Source: Flavisolibacter longurius
GTDB lineage: Bacteria; Bacteroidota; Bacteroidia; Chitinophagales; Chitinophagaceae
Assembly: GCA_013327885.1 (NCBI GenBank)
Contig: JABUMY010000012.1
Span: 124,001 to 188,000, forward strand
DNA: 64,000 nucleotides
Direction of reading: 5' to 3'
Both the position numbers and the translations under genes were made by a program. Shown in pieces: positions 26,434 through 41,223 of the stretch. Under the pieces are notes generated by a model, which saw only the letters and a list, made by a program, of their open reading frames with translations, was not told the DNA's origin and searched no databases. Positions within the stretch are counted from its first letter, which is position 1. Each line of letters begins with the position of its first letter.

Positions 26434-26478
26434 TTTGTAAAATCCAGGCCACGCAAGGAATGCAAAGGAAAAGCTTCA

Positions 26479-26540
26479 ACATTTGTTGCCTTCATTTCAA
26501 CAAATGAACCGCTCAGAAAAAGGCCTTTCTTCTAGATTTA
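26479..26540 (+). promoter_or_regulatory. HTCS-type operator and promoter C (for the first esterase operon)
   Basis: The operator starts at 26479: ACATTTGTT, spacer, then TTTCAACAAATGA, a nearly perfect inverted repeat. The -7 box TAGATTTA begins at 26533, exactly 54 nt from the operator start. The leader to the esterase ATG at 26674 is about 130 nt, similar to copy B. Confidence 0.78.
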
Positions 26541-26661
26541 CGGTGTTCCGCAATGTTTGCTGCGTTGATAATTGTTTCGTCCTAGTGATGACAAATGCAA
26601 GCTAGGAAAGCAAGCATCGCTACCAAACGGCAATGCCCATCACAACCCAAAACAAATCTAA

Positions 26662-27804
<1,143 letters not shown>

Positions 27805-27857
27805 GATTTGTTTTCTTCTGCAAGTATTGGCATTTTTTGCTGTTTTATTTTTTTACA

Positions 27858-28748
27858 ATGAGATCTCACGGATTGCTTCTGCTCTTTTGCTTTTTCTTGT
27901 CGATGGTGGCCGCTTCGCAGGAAATGATCGACCTGTATCCCGGTGTCCTTCCCAATGCTAAGGCCATGGGTAAAAAAGAAAGCTATAGCGGCGGTTTGTA
28001 CCGCGGCGTTTCCCGGCCAACGCTGGAGATCTACCTGCCGCCAAAAGAAAAGAGCACGGGTATTGGTATGATCGTAATTCCGGGCGGTGGTTATGGCGTG
28101 GTGGTATATGACGGCGAAGGCATTTTAACGGCAAAAAGACTGGCAGAAAAAGGCATTGCAGCTTTTGTACTCAAATACCGCCTGCCCGATGACTCGGTGT
28201 TGCAGGACAAAACAATTGGTCCTTTGCAGGATGCCCAGCAGGCCATTAAGTTGGTAAGAGAAAAAGGGGAGCAATGGGGCGTGGCGAATAACAAGGTTGG
28301 CATTATCGGCTTTTCGGCAGGCGGCCACCTGGCGGCAACGGCGGCTACCCTTTATCAAAAGCCACTAATTGAAAATGGAAACGGCACCAGCCTGCGCCCT
28401 GATTTCCAGGTGGTGATCTACCCGGTTATCAGCATGCACGACAGCCTGACGCACAAAGATTCCCGCAGCAATTTGTTGGGGAAGGAGCCTTCGAACAAAG
28501 TAAAAGACCTGTACTCTGCCGAACGGCAGGTAACGGCAATGTCACCGCCTGCTTACATCACGCATGCAACCGACGATAAGCTGGTGGATGTTGGCAACAG
28601 CATCGCCTATTACGAAGCCTTGCGGCGATCCGGTGTACCGGTGGAAATGCACCTGGTACAGAGTGGGGGACATGGTTTTATTTTCCGGCAACCGGCCTGG
28701 ATGGACAATTTGTTTTTATGGCTGGCAAAAAATAAGTGGATGGAGTAG
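27858..28748 (+). CDS. Alpha/beta-hydrolase esterase, BD-FAE-like (acetyl/feruloyl xylan esterase), exported
   Basis: 296 aa. A signal peptide MRSHGLLLLFCFFLSMVAAS opens the protein. An oxyanion segment IPGGGYGVV, nucleophile S153 (GFSAGGHLAA), acid at D239 or D240 (HATDDKLVD) and H272 (GGHGF) outline the catalytic triad. The fold belongs to the dienelactone-hydrolase/BD-FAE group of small secreted carbohydrate esterases that deacetylate xylan or remove ferulate. ATG 27858 starts the signal peptide; the upstream TTG is rejected. It lies 53 nt after the first CE1 gene and 56 nt before the next, in one operon. Confidence 0.85.
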   Translation: MRSHGLLLLFCFFLSMVAASQEMIDLYPGVLPNAKAMGKKESYSGGLYRGVSRPTLEIYLPPKEKSTGIGMIVIPGGGYGVVVYDGEGILTAKRLAEKGIAAFVLKYRLPDDSVLQDKTIGPLQDAQQAIKLVREKGEQWGVANNKVGIIGFSAGGHLAATAATLYQKPLIENGNGTSLRPDFQVVIYPVISMHDSLTHKDSRSNLLGKEPSNKVKDLYSAERQVTAMSPPAYITHATDDKLVDVGNSIAYYEALRRSGVPVEMHLVQSGGHGFIFRQPAWMDNLFLWLAKNKWME

Positions 28749-28804
28749 GCAGCCTCCCTGCGACTGCTTTTTACGACAGCTTTTTTGACCTTAAAAATCT
28801 TCGT

Positions 28805-29929
28805 ATGAAAAATAAGTTCAACCGTTGTTTGCTATTGACGATTTTGTTTTGCGCAACTATTTTTGCCAACAGTCAGCCACCCCGCATTCCGTCGTTTCTA
28901 TCGCCGCAGGTCAATCCCGATAACACAGTTGTTTTCCGTCTGTATGCACCTACTGCAAAAGAGGTTAAGCTAACTAGCCAGTTTGAAAAAGGGCTGCAGT
29001 CCTTAACAAAAGACTCTGCCGGCGTGTGGAGCATCACACGGGGACCGGTGAGTCCCGATATCTACCCCTACAATTTTGTGGTGGATGGCACTTCGGTTGC
29101 CGACCCACGCAATGCAAACCTTTTTCCGAACGAAGGATTTCAAAGCAGCCTGTTAGAAGTCACCGGCAGCACCCCGCTTGTGCATACGCTGCAAAAAGTG
29201 CCACACGGCACAGTCTCGTACCGGTATTATACTTCGCCGGAACTGGGGGAGCGGCCGGTGGTGATCTACACCCCACCGGGATATGAAAAAGAATCCAACA
29301 AAACCTACCCGGTTCTTTACCTGCTGCACGGTACCACTGATACGGAGGAAACCTGGACCAAGGTGGGGCGTGCCCACCTTATTTTAGACAACCTTATTTC
29401 ACAGGGCAAGGCGGTTCCCATGATCGTTGTGATGCCTTACGGTAGGGCCTATCCTACGATCAGCAAGTCATCGGGCAGCCTTCGCAACTGGGACAACCTG
29501 CAGGAGATCAAAAAAGATTTTCTCTCTCACCTATTTCCTTTTGTGGAGCAACAGTACCGGGTGAAAAAAGAAGCCAACAGCAGGGCCATTGCCGGCTTTT
29601 CCGGCGGTGGCGGCACCTCGCTTTTTCTCGGGCTGAACAATCCTGACCTGTTTAAATGGGTGGTGGGTTTTGCACCCGGCATGCTGAAAGAAGAATTTGA
29701 CCGCAATAACGCGGTTGCCTTTGCTGACCCCAAACTGACTAACCAACGGCTCAGCCTTTTTTGGATCGGTGTAGGAAAAGAAGACATGCTGTACCCTGTC
29801 ATCTCCGATTATTTGGCCGTGCTGGATGCCAAAGGCATCAAACACGAAACATTTATTTCTGAAGGCGGGCATACATGGATGAACTGTAAACTTTATCTTT
29901 CAACGGTAGCACAAAAGCTTTTCCGCTAA
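28805..29929 (+). CDS. CE1-type esterase with N-terminal E-set domain, exported
   Basis: 374 aa. The signal peptide ends near IFANSQ. The E-set domain (VFRLYAPTAKEVKLT, YPYNFVVDG) precedes the esterase with [22 protein letters not shown], nucleophile S266 (AGFSGGG) and H356 (GGHTWM). The nucleophile loop GFSGGG replaces the commoner GLSMGG. Closest relatives in the window are the products at 32743 and 33915; all three share SPDIYPY/EPDIYPY, VPHGT and TDTEETW, so tandem duplication is likely. It would cleave acetyl or feruloyl esters on arabinoxylan. ATG 28805 starts the signal peptide. Confidence 0.88.
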   Translation: MKNKFNRCLLLTILFCATIFANSQPPRIPSFLSPQVNPDNTVVFRLYAPTAKEVKLTSQFEKGLQSLTKDSAGVWSITRGPVSPDIYPYNFVVDGTSVADPRNANLFPNEGFQSSLLEVTGSTPLVHTLQKVPHGTVSYRYYTSPELGERPVVIYTPPGYEKESNKTYPVLYLLHGTTDTEETWTKVGRAHLILDNLISQGKAVPMIVVMPYGRAYPTISKSSGSLRNWDNLQEIKKDFLSHLFPFVEQQYRVKKEANSRAIAGFSGGGGTSLFLGLNNPDLFKWVVGFAPGMLKEEFDRNNAVAFADPKLTNQRLSLFWIGVGKEDMLYPVISDYLAVLDAKGIKHETFISEGGHTWMNCKLYLSTVAQKLFR

Positions 29930-29962
29930 GGAAAGGTTCTTTCGTTCCGTTAAACAGTAACC

Positions 29963-32419
29963 ATGCAGAAAACCCTTTTTTTTCTCCTCCTGGTCACAGG
30001 CAATGTCTTTTCCCAGGGGCAACCCGGCCTGAAACTTTGGTACAACAAACCCTCCGGCAACACCTGGGAAAACGCCCTGCCCATCGGCAACGGCCGGCTG
30101 GGTGCCATGGTTTATGGTAACGTAGAGCAGGAGGTCATTCAGCTCAATGAACATACGGTTTGGAGCGGCAGCCCGCACCGCAACGACAACCCGCTTTCGC
30201 TTGATTCGCTTTCCCACATCCGGAACTTGATCTTCAATGGTCGCCAGAAAGAAGCCGAACGTGTGGCCAACAGGGCCATCATCAGCAAAACATCGCATGG
30301 ACAAAAATTTGAGCCGGTAGGCAGCCTGCTGCTTTCATTTGACGGGCATGATTCGTTTACGGACTACCGGCGGGAACTGGACCTTCAAAAAGCCGTTACC
30401 AAAACATCTTATACGGCCAACGGAGTAAGCTTTACCCGGGAGGCTTTTGCTTCTTTGCCAGACAGGGTAGTGGTGGTGCGGTTAACGGCCAGTCGGCCAG
30501 GAAGCATTTCATTTGCTACATCGATGACAACACCGCAGAAAAAGGCGGCGATCAAAACTGCAGGCACCAATGAATTGGCAATCACCGGCACTACCTCCGA
30601 CCACGAAGGCGTAAAAGGTTTGGTGAATTTTAAAGGCATTATCCGGATAAAACCAGAAGGCGGCACGCTAAGAAAAACCGACACGTCGGTAATTCTTCAA
30701 AATGCAAACGCCGCAACAATTTATATTTCCATTGCCACCAATTTTAACCGCTACAACGACCTGGGCGGCGATGCGGCAAAACGGGCGGCGGACTATTTGG
30801 CACTTGCCTTTTCCAAGTCCTATGCATCGCTGCTGGCGGCGCACATTGCCGCTTACCAAACTTTTTTTAACCGCGTTTCCCTGGACCTGGGCACAACGGT
30901 TGCGGCCGACCTGCCAACGGACGAAAGGTTGCGCCATTTCAGAACGGCCAATGATCCGCACCTGGCGGCCTTGTATTTTCAGTTTGGCCGCTACCTGCTG
31001 ATCTCTTCTTCACAACCGGGCGGACAACCGGCCAACCTGCAGGGCATCTGGAACCACCGGATCAACCCGCCCTGGGACAGCAAGTACACCATCAACATCA
31101 ATGCGCAGATGAATTATTGGCCGGCGGAAAAAACAGCCCTGCCCGAAATGCACCAGCCGTTTTTGGGCCTGGTAAAAGAACTGGCGCAAACAGGTAGGGA
31201 AACGGCAAAAACCATGTATGGCGCCCGGGGTTGGGCAGCCCACCACAACACCGACATCTGGCGGACAACGGGTGCCGTGGACGGCGCTACCTGGGGAATT
31301 TGGAGTGCTGCCGGCGGGTGGCTGAGCCAGCACCTTTGGGAGCATTACCTGTACAACGGCAACAAAGAATTCCTGGCCACTGTGTACCCTGTTTTAAAAG
31401 AAGCGGCTACGTTTTACGTGGATTTTTTGGTCCCGCATCCGACAAAAAACTGGCTGGTGATCAACCCTGACATGTCGCCGGAAAATGCACCCAAGGCCCA
31501 CCAGGGTTCTTCGCTGGATGCGGGCACCACCATGACCAACCAGATCGTTTTTGATATTTTCAGCACTACCATCCGGGCGGCGGAAATCCTGCAAAAGGAC
31601 AGTCGTTTTATAGATACATTAAAAAGCTTGCGGCAGCGGCTTCCACCCATGCAGATCGGGCAGCACGGGCAATTGCAGGAGTGGTTGGACGATATTGACG
31701 ATCCCGAAGACAAGCATCGCCATATTTCACACCTGTACGGGCTTTATCCTTCCAACCAGGTTTCGCCGCTTCACACACCGCAACTGGCGGCAGCGGCCAA
31801 AACCACTTTGCTGCACCGCGGCGATGTTTCCACCGGCTGGAGCATGGGCTGGAAAGTAGGGTGGTGGGCAAGGCTGCTTGATGGCAACCATGCCTATAAG
31901 CTGATACAGGATCAACTGACGCCTGTGGGCACCAACGAAGGCGGCGGCGGCACTTACAACAACCTGTTTGATGCACATCCGCCCTTCCAGATCGATGGCA
32001 ATTTTGGCTGTACGTCTGGCATAACGGAAATGCTGCTGCAAAGTGCTAACGGTGAGGTACACCTGTTACCGGCCCTGCCCGATGTTTGGCCCGATGGAAA
32101 GGTTGCCGGCATTCGTGCGGTAGGTGGTTTTTCCGTCGTGAGCATGGAGTGGAAAGAAGGTAGAATAAAAAAACTGGTGATGCGATCGAATCTGGGCGGC
32201 GACCTGCGCTTGCGCAGTCCCAACGCTTTAAAAGCCCTTTCGGGTAAGAAGCTGGAAGTAGCCAGTGGAGCCAACGGCAATTTATTTTACAAAGTAGAAA
32301 AAACACCCGACGCGGTGATTTCCGACAAGACAACGATACATTCGTTACCGGTAAATGCATCTTTTGTGTATGATCTGCCCACAAAAACCAACGAGGTGAT
32401 TACGTTGGTTGATGAATAA
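29963..32419 (+). CDS. GH95 alpha-L-fucosidase/alpha-L-galactosidase, exported
   Basis: 818 aa, the usual length for GH95. A signal peptide ([13 protein letters not shown]) is followed by the N-terminal sandwich ([29 protein letters not shown]). In the (alpha/alpha)6 barrel the expected active-site segments are [21 protein letters not shown] and FQIDGNFG. The family hydrolyses terminal alpha-1,2-L-fucose with inversion; some members in xylan-degrading Bacteroides prefer alpha-L-galactose on complex glucuronoarabinoxylan. Placement in an esterase operon suggests the galactose variant or xyloglucan/hemicellulose side chains; sequence alone does not decide. It is the last gene of operon C. Confidence 0.91.
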   Translation: MQKTLFFLLLVTGNVFSQGQPGLKLWYNKPSGNTWENALPIGNGRLGAMVYGNVEQEVIQLNEHTVWSGSPHRNDNPLSLDSLSHIRNLIFNGRQKEAERVANRAIISKTSHGQKFEPVGSLLLSFDGHDSFTDYRRELDLQKAVTKTSYTANGVSFTREAFASLPDRVVVVRLTASRPGSISFATSMTTPQKKAAIKTAGTNELAITGTTSDHEGVKGLVNFKGIIRIKPEGGTLRKTDTSVILQNANAATIYISIATNFNRYNDLGGDAAKRAADYLALAFSKSYASLLAAHIAAYQTFFNRVSLDLGTTVAADLPTDERLRHFRTANDPHLAALYFQFGRYLLISSSQPGGQPANLQGIWNHRINPPWDSKYTININAQMNYWPAEKTALPEMHQPFLGLVKELAQTGRETAKTMYGARGWAAHHNTDIWRTTGAVDGATWGIWSAAGGWLSQHLWEHYLYNGNKEFLATVYPVLKEAATFYVDFLVPHPTKNWLVINPDMSPENAPKAHQGSSLDAGTTMTNQIVFDIFSTTIRAAEILQKDSRFIDTLKSLRQRLPPMQIGQHGQLQEWLDDIDDPEDKHRHISHLYGLYPSNQVSPLHTPQLAAAAKTTLLHRGDVSTGWSMGWKVGWWARLLDGNHAYKLIQDQLTPVGTNEGGGGTYNNLFDAHPPFQIDGNFGCTSGITEMLLQSANGEVHLLPALPDVWPDGKVAGIRAVGGFSVVSMEWKEGRIKKLVMRSNLGGDLRLRSPNALKALSGKKLEVASGANGNLFYKVEKTPDAVISDKTTIHSLPVNASFVYDLPTKTNEVITLVDE

Positions 32420-32508
32420 AGCGTGAAGGCAGGGCTGTAATTGGTTTTTGCACAAATTGAAGGAATGTATTGTAGTGTTTTAATTTGTTTTTCACTCCCG
32501 GAAAGAAA

Positions 32509-32570
32509 ACATTTCTGCAGGGATTTTCAACAAATAGCGCATCCGGCTTTTGACAGTAGAAATAGTTTAG
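32509..32570 (+). promoter_or_regulatory. HTCS-type operator and promoter E (for the second esterase operon)
   Basis: The operator starts at 32509: ACATTT, ten bases, then TTTCAACAAAT. The inner part of the left half-site differs from the other four copies, but both outer elements are intact. The -7 box TAGTTTAG begins at 32563, exactly 54 nt from the operator start. The leader to the ATG at 32743 is about 165 nt. The rest of the 323-nt gap shows nothing further. Confidence 0.72.
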
Positions 32571-32742
32571 CGGGGAAGTAATGGGCGGGATGTAAGTGGA
32601 CTGAATCAGGTTCTGTGTCGATAATAAACTTTTAAAAAGGTCGGCGTCTTTTCCGACAATGCAGGAGAAAAGATGGTAATGGAGGTGATTGGATTTCTAA
32701 CCAACAACATTGAATTTTTCTTTTTCAGAAAATAAAAAACAG

Positions 32743-36960
<4,218 letters not shown>

Positions 36961-36970
36961 TTTAGCAAAA

Positions 36971-37006
36971 AGAAATACCGTCACATTCACCTGTGACGGT
37001 ATTTCT
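36971..37006. terminator. Bidirectional intrinsic terminator
   Basis: A perfect 15-bp stem, AGAAATACCGTCACA (36971-36985) and TGTGACGGTATTTCT (36992-37006), with a 6-nt loop. It lies between the convergent esterase operon (+) and the hybrid sensor gene (-), with A/T-rich flanks on both sides. Confidence 0.88.
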
Positions 37007-37044
37007 ATTTTGCAATCGAATATTTTTATTTGCCTTTTAGTGGA

Positions 37045-40000
37045 TCAGGCAACCGGGTTGGACCGGTTGCTTGCTTTTTTACCTTCTTCATTTCGTTTTT
37101 TGGTGATATAATCCGAAGGCAGCATACCGTATTTCGCCTTGAATGATTTGGCAAAATAGTTGGGCGTGGAAAAGCCAACCGAGTAGGCGATCTGCGCAAT
37201 GTTCATGTCGCTTTTCTCCAGCATGACGGCCGCTTTTTCCAGCTTAACCGAACGGATATATTCCACCGGTGTTTGTCCGGTCAATTCCAATAGTTTGCTG
37301 TACAGCGAGCTTCGGCTCATGCATACATGGCGGCTTAATTCCTCCACCGACAACTGCGAGTTGGTTAGGTTTTCTTCGAGGTATTGCGCAATGGTTTGCA
37401 ACAGCTTTTCGTTTGCCGATAAAAACGAAACCTCCGGCGCCAATACTTTGATCTGCCGGCTGTAGGTAGTTTTTAATTGGTTATTGAGCTGCAGCAGGTT
37501 CCTGATCTTTACATTCAGCACTTCTACATGAAAGGGTTTTGTCACGTAATCGCTGGCGCCGGACTCTAAGCCTTTTAACTGGTTTTCTTCGCCGGTGAGC
37601 GCTGTTAACAAGATCAGTGGTATGTGCGCCGTGCGTTTGTCTGCTCTCAGTTTCCGGCTTAATTCTATACCATCCATCACCGGCATATTAATATCACTCA
37701 CCACCAGTTGCGGGTGGTTGGCCAGTGCCTTTTGCCAACCTTCTTTGCCGTTGGCCGCTTCCAGTACCCGGTAGTGGCGCTGCAGGTTGTCTTTTAAGTA
37801 ATACCTGAAATCATCATTGTCTTCCACGATCAGTACCAGTGGCTTTTCGTCACCTGCAGCCGCAACGATTCCTTCCGCGGTTTGTGCCGCCTCAATTTCC
37901 GGTTCTGCATCCACGTTAGATGGAAGTTCTGGTTCGGCTTTTTCAGTGACCGGCTCTTTGATCGCCACCAGTGGCAAATGCAGATGAAATGTAGTGCCAA
38001 CATTAGGTTGACTGTCAACTGTTATGGTACCGCCGTGCAGTTGTACAAATTCTCGGGTAATGGAAAGGCCAATGCCCGTGCCCTGGTTTAAAATGGAAGC
38101 AGGTGTATCGGTTTGGTAAAAATGCTCAAAGATTTTTTCTTTTTTATCCGCCGGGATACCAATGCCGGTATCCGACACTTTTAAATGAATTGCAGGTGGT
38201 AAGCCCCCTTCTGCATGGCAAACCTTGTCCATCTCCAGTGCAATGCGACCACCGGGCATCGTAAACTTAAAGGCATTGGAAAGAAGGTTGAACAAAATGC
38301 GTTCGATCTTGTCGTGATCAAAATGGGTGTAGTAGGAGGGCAGGCTGGTGGTAAATGAAAATTCGATCTGCTTGCGTTCCGCCATGTCTTTAAATGAATC
38401 GCAAACATCGTTTACAAACGAAACCAGTTCACCCTTGGTGGCCTGCAGGTTCAGCTCGTGTTCTTCCAGCTTGCGGAAATCCAGCAATTGGTTCACGAGG
38501 TTAAGCAGGCGCTTGCCATTGCGTTTGATCATTTGTAGGTGGCCTGCCGTTTGTTCTGTCTTTGCCTCCTGTAACAGAGTGTCAACCGGTCCCAGTATCA
38601 GCGATATCGGCGTACGGAACTCGTGGCTTAAATTGGTAAGAAACTTTATCTTCTGTAGGTCCAGCTCATGGATCCTGGCCGCTTCTTTGCGTGCTTGTTC
38701 CACCCGCATTTTTTCCTGTTCCAGCGCAAATGTCCGTTTCAGTTTGGCGATGCCTTTCTGCCGGATAAATAAGAGCAAACTTGCTGCCGTCAGCAGGTAT
38801 AACAGGTAAGCATAGGTGGTTCTCCAGAAAGGAGGATGAACCCGTATCCGGATGGAGGCACCTTCTTCGTTCCAAACGCCATCGTTGTTGCTGGCTTTTA
38901 CACGAAAAACATAAACACCGGGATCGAGGTTGGTGTAAAATGCAGTGGTGGTATTGCCTACATAATTCCAGGTTTTGTCAAAACCTTCCAGCTTGTAAGC
39001 GTATTGGTTTTGTTCGGGGGCCGTATAGCTAAGCCCTACAAACTTCAACGCAAAATTTTGCTTGTAATCGAGGTTGATCTCCTTTGCCAGGGAAATGTGT
39101 TCTCCGATAGGACCGTCTTCCGACGGCGCCACCGATTGGTTGGATATCACCAGGTCGGTGAACAGGATCTCCGGCACCGTGTTGTTTTTGGTAAACGAAG
39201 ACGGCCGGAAATAATTAAAGCCTTCCAGTCCACCGAAAAAGATATCGCCATCGGAGAGGAGCAGCCCTGATCCGTGCATAAAATTGCTTCGCTGCACGCC
39301 GTTGGGATAATTGTAGTTGGAGATCTTTTGCGTACCCGGTGCAATGCTGCTGATACCTGTGTTCAGGCTGATCCATTTCCGGCCCGTAGGGTCTTCAACA
39401 ATTTTACGCACTGTGTTGTTCTGCAAGCCGTCCTTTTCCGAAAGTACCGTAAACTGTCCGGTCTTTCGCTGGAAGATGGCAATGCCGCCACCGTGGGTGC
39501 CAGCCCAGATGTTGCCATCCCGGTCTTCGAGCAGGGTTTGAATTTTATCGTTCGGAAGCTTGCTGTTTAGCGTGTGGTAAATGGTAAAGCGGCCGGTTTC
39601 TACCTGCAGGCAGGCAATGCCGCCGCCGTGGGTGGCTATCCAGATGGCGCCTTCCTTGTCTTCCAGAATATCACGGATATAACCGTTCAGCGGCAGCAGG
39701 CTGTCGTTTGCAGCTACGGGCCTTGGTGTATACCGTACGGTTACTTCACCGGCGGCATTCAGCACATTGATGCCTTCGCCATTGGTGCCCACCCAGAGAT
39801 TGCCGGCCCGGTCTTCTTTCATGCAAAAAATATCATTTGCATTCAAGTCACCTTTGTCGGTGCCCTTTAACAATTGCCGGTAGCTTTTGGTGATGGGGTC
39901 AACCAGGAACAAACCATCGGCATAGGTTCCCACGGCAAGCCGTTTGTGCTGGCTCATTACCAGCGATAACACCGATAATTTTATTTCAGCGTCCTTTCGT

Positions 40001-41223
40001 TTTGATTTGAGCGGTATGGTTTGGAACAGCTTTGTCTGTCGGTCGAAGAGGCTTAATCCACCTTCCGTACCGACAAATACTTTTCCTTTTTCGCCTTCGG
40101 CAAATGCCGTTACGATGGGGTGGTTGAGTCCCTGGCGGTCAAAAGCGTTGCTTTGCACATATTCAAACAGGTTCAGGTTCCTGTCGTATTTGTTGACACC
40201 GCCGCGAAAAGAGCCCAGCCAGTAGGTGCCCTGGGGATCGATGTAAACATTCCGCACGGCGAAGGCGGACAAGCCAAACTTTTCCCGGCCGCCATCGGCG
40301 TACTGGCTGATGGCACCGGTGTGGCGGTTGCGGATGAGCAGGCCATTACCAGTTCCCATACACAGTTCGTCTTTGTCAAAAGCGATACTATAGATATAAT
40401 CCACGCTTCGCATATTGGGAACACTGCTGTTGTGCTGGCGATAGGTAGTAAAGGTGTTGGTGCCCCGTTTTATGCGGCTCAGGCCATTGTCGGTACCGAT
40501 CCAGATGGCGCCGTCGCTGTCTTCTGCAATGGTGTTGACCATGTAGCTTCCCAGGCTAAGGGAATCGCCAGGTTGATGGAAGTAGGCCGTTGTTTTTTTT
40601 GCCCGCACATCATGTTGCCACAGCCCATCGCTGGTGCCGATCCAGATGCGGTTTTTGCTGTCTTCAAAGATCGTCATGCCGGAAACCACCGGCGCATTCC
40701 GTCGGCTTGGTGGTTGCAGCGGAAAGGGCGTCACGGTGCCGTTGGAAGGTTTCAGGATGTCAACGCCTGCATAATGTACGATCCAGACGTTTCCGTTCAC
40801 ATCACTGCAGATGCCACGGATCACGTTGTTGACAATTTTATTTTTGCCGGTACCGGCGGGGAAAGTGGTGAACAGGTCCTTGCGACGATCGTAGCGGGCA
40901 ATGGAGCCCCCACTGGTGCCGACCCAAAGATTGCCCGACCGGTCTTCGTGCAGGGAAAGCACCTCGTTGGTAGGCAGGCTGGCCGCATCACCGGGTTTGT
41001 TTCGATAGACCGTGATGGTATTGCCGTCAAACTTGTTCAAGCCATCATCGGTGCCAAACCAAACCAGCCCATAGCTGTCTTTGATAATTACGTTCACCGT
41101 GTTGGAAGAAAGTCCCTCCTTGGTGGTAACAGCCGTGAACTTTAAGCGATCGGGCTGGCCAAAAGCTGTTGACGCCAACACCACGCAGGAGCAAAGCAGC
41201 AGGAATATTCTTTTCACAATCAT
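37045..41223 (-). CDS. Hybrid two-component system sensor-regulator (HTCS)
   Basis: 1392 aa. A signal peptide (MIVKRIFLLLCSCVVLASTAFG) starts a periplasmic part of two beta-propellers built from Reg_prop repeats (GLVWFGTDDGLNKFD type, about residues 25-690), then a Y_Y_Y domain (about 695-780). One membrane helix (YLLYLLTAASLLLFI) leads to the kinase: phosphoacceptor H867 (SHEFRTP), ATP sites NAFKF, DTGIGIP and GTGIGLS. A receiver domain with D1177 (VVSDINMPVMDG) and K in TKPF follows, then an AraC-type helix-turn-helix pair. HTCS proteins sense a specific oligosaccharide and activate the local locus. It is divergent from SusC and is the best candidate for the five ACATTT-N10-TTTCAACA operators. 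Confidence 0.95.
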   Translation of the reverse strand: MIVKRIFLLLCSCVVLASTAFGQPDRLKFTAVTTKEGLSSNTVNVIIKDSYGLVWFGTDDGLNKFDGNTITVYRNKPGDAASLPTNEVLSLHEDRSGNLWVGTSGGSIARYDRRKDLFTTFPAGTGKNKIVNNVIRGICSDVNGNVWIVHYAGVDILKPSNGTVTPFPLQPPSRRNAPVVSGMTIFEDSKNRIWIGTSDGLWQHDVRAKKTTAYFHQPGDSLSLGSYMVNTIAEDSDGAIWIGTDNGLSRIKRGTNTFTTYRQHNSSVPNMRSVDYIYSIAFDKDELCMGTGNGLLIRNRHTGAISQYADGGREKFGLSAFAVRNVYIDPQGTYWLGSFRGGVNKYDRNLNLFEYVQSNAFDRQGLNHPIVTAFAEGEKGKVFVGTEGGLSLFDRQTKLFQTIPLKSKRKDAEIKLSVLSLVMSQHKRLAVGTYADGLFLVDPITKSYRQLLKGTDKGDLNANDIFCMKEDRAGNLWVGTNGEGINVLNAAGEVTVRYTPRPVAANDSLLPLNGYIRDILEDKEGAIWIATHGGGIACLQVETGRFTIYHTLNSKLPNDKIQTLLEDRDGNIWAGTHGGGIAIFQRKTGQFTVLSEKDGLQNNTVRKIVEDPTGRKWISLNTGISSIAPGTQKISNYNYPNGVQRSNFMHGSGLLLSDGDIFFGGLEGFNYFRPSSFTKNNTVPEILFTDLVISNQSVAPSEDGPIGEHISLAKEINLDYKQNFALKFVGLSYTAPEQNQYAYKLEGFDKTWNYVGNTTTAFYTNLDPGVYVFRVKASNNDGVWNEEGASIRIRVHPPFWRTTYAYLLYLLTAASLLLFIRQKGIAKLKRTFALEQEKMRVEQARKEAARIHELDLQKIKFLTNLSHEFRTPISLILGPVDTLLQEAKTEQTAGHLQMIKRNGKRLLNLVNQLLDFRKLEEHELNLQATKGELVSFVNDVCDSFKDMAERKQIEFSFTTSLPSYYTHFDHDKIERILFNLLSNAFKFTMPGGRIALEMDKVCHAEGGLPPAIHLKVSDTGIGIPADKKEKIFEHFYQTDTPASILNQGTGIGLSITREFVQLHGGTITVDSQPNVGTTFHLHLPLVAIKEPVTEKAEPELPSNVDAEPEIEAAQTAEGIVAAAGDEKPLVLIVEDNDDFRYYLKDNLQRHYRVLEAANGKEGWQKALANHPQLVVSDINMPVMDGIELSRKLRADKRTAHIPLILLTALTGEENQLKGLESGASDYVTKPFHVEVLNVKIRNLLQLNNQLKTTYSRQIKVLAPEVSFLSANEKLLQTIAQYLEENLTNSQLSVEELSRHVCMSRSSLYSKLLELTGQTPVEYIRSVKLEKAAVMLEKSDMNIAQIAYSVGFSTPNYFAKSFKAKYGMLPSDYITKKRNEEGKKASNRSNPVA

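Noticed and set aside
37045-41223. Long plus-strand frame of 341 codons at 40120-41145
   Set aside because: It is the shadow of the Reg_prop propeller region of the hybrid sensor.
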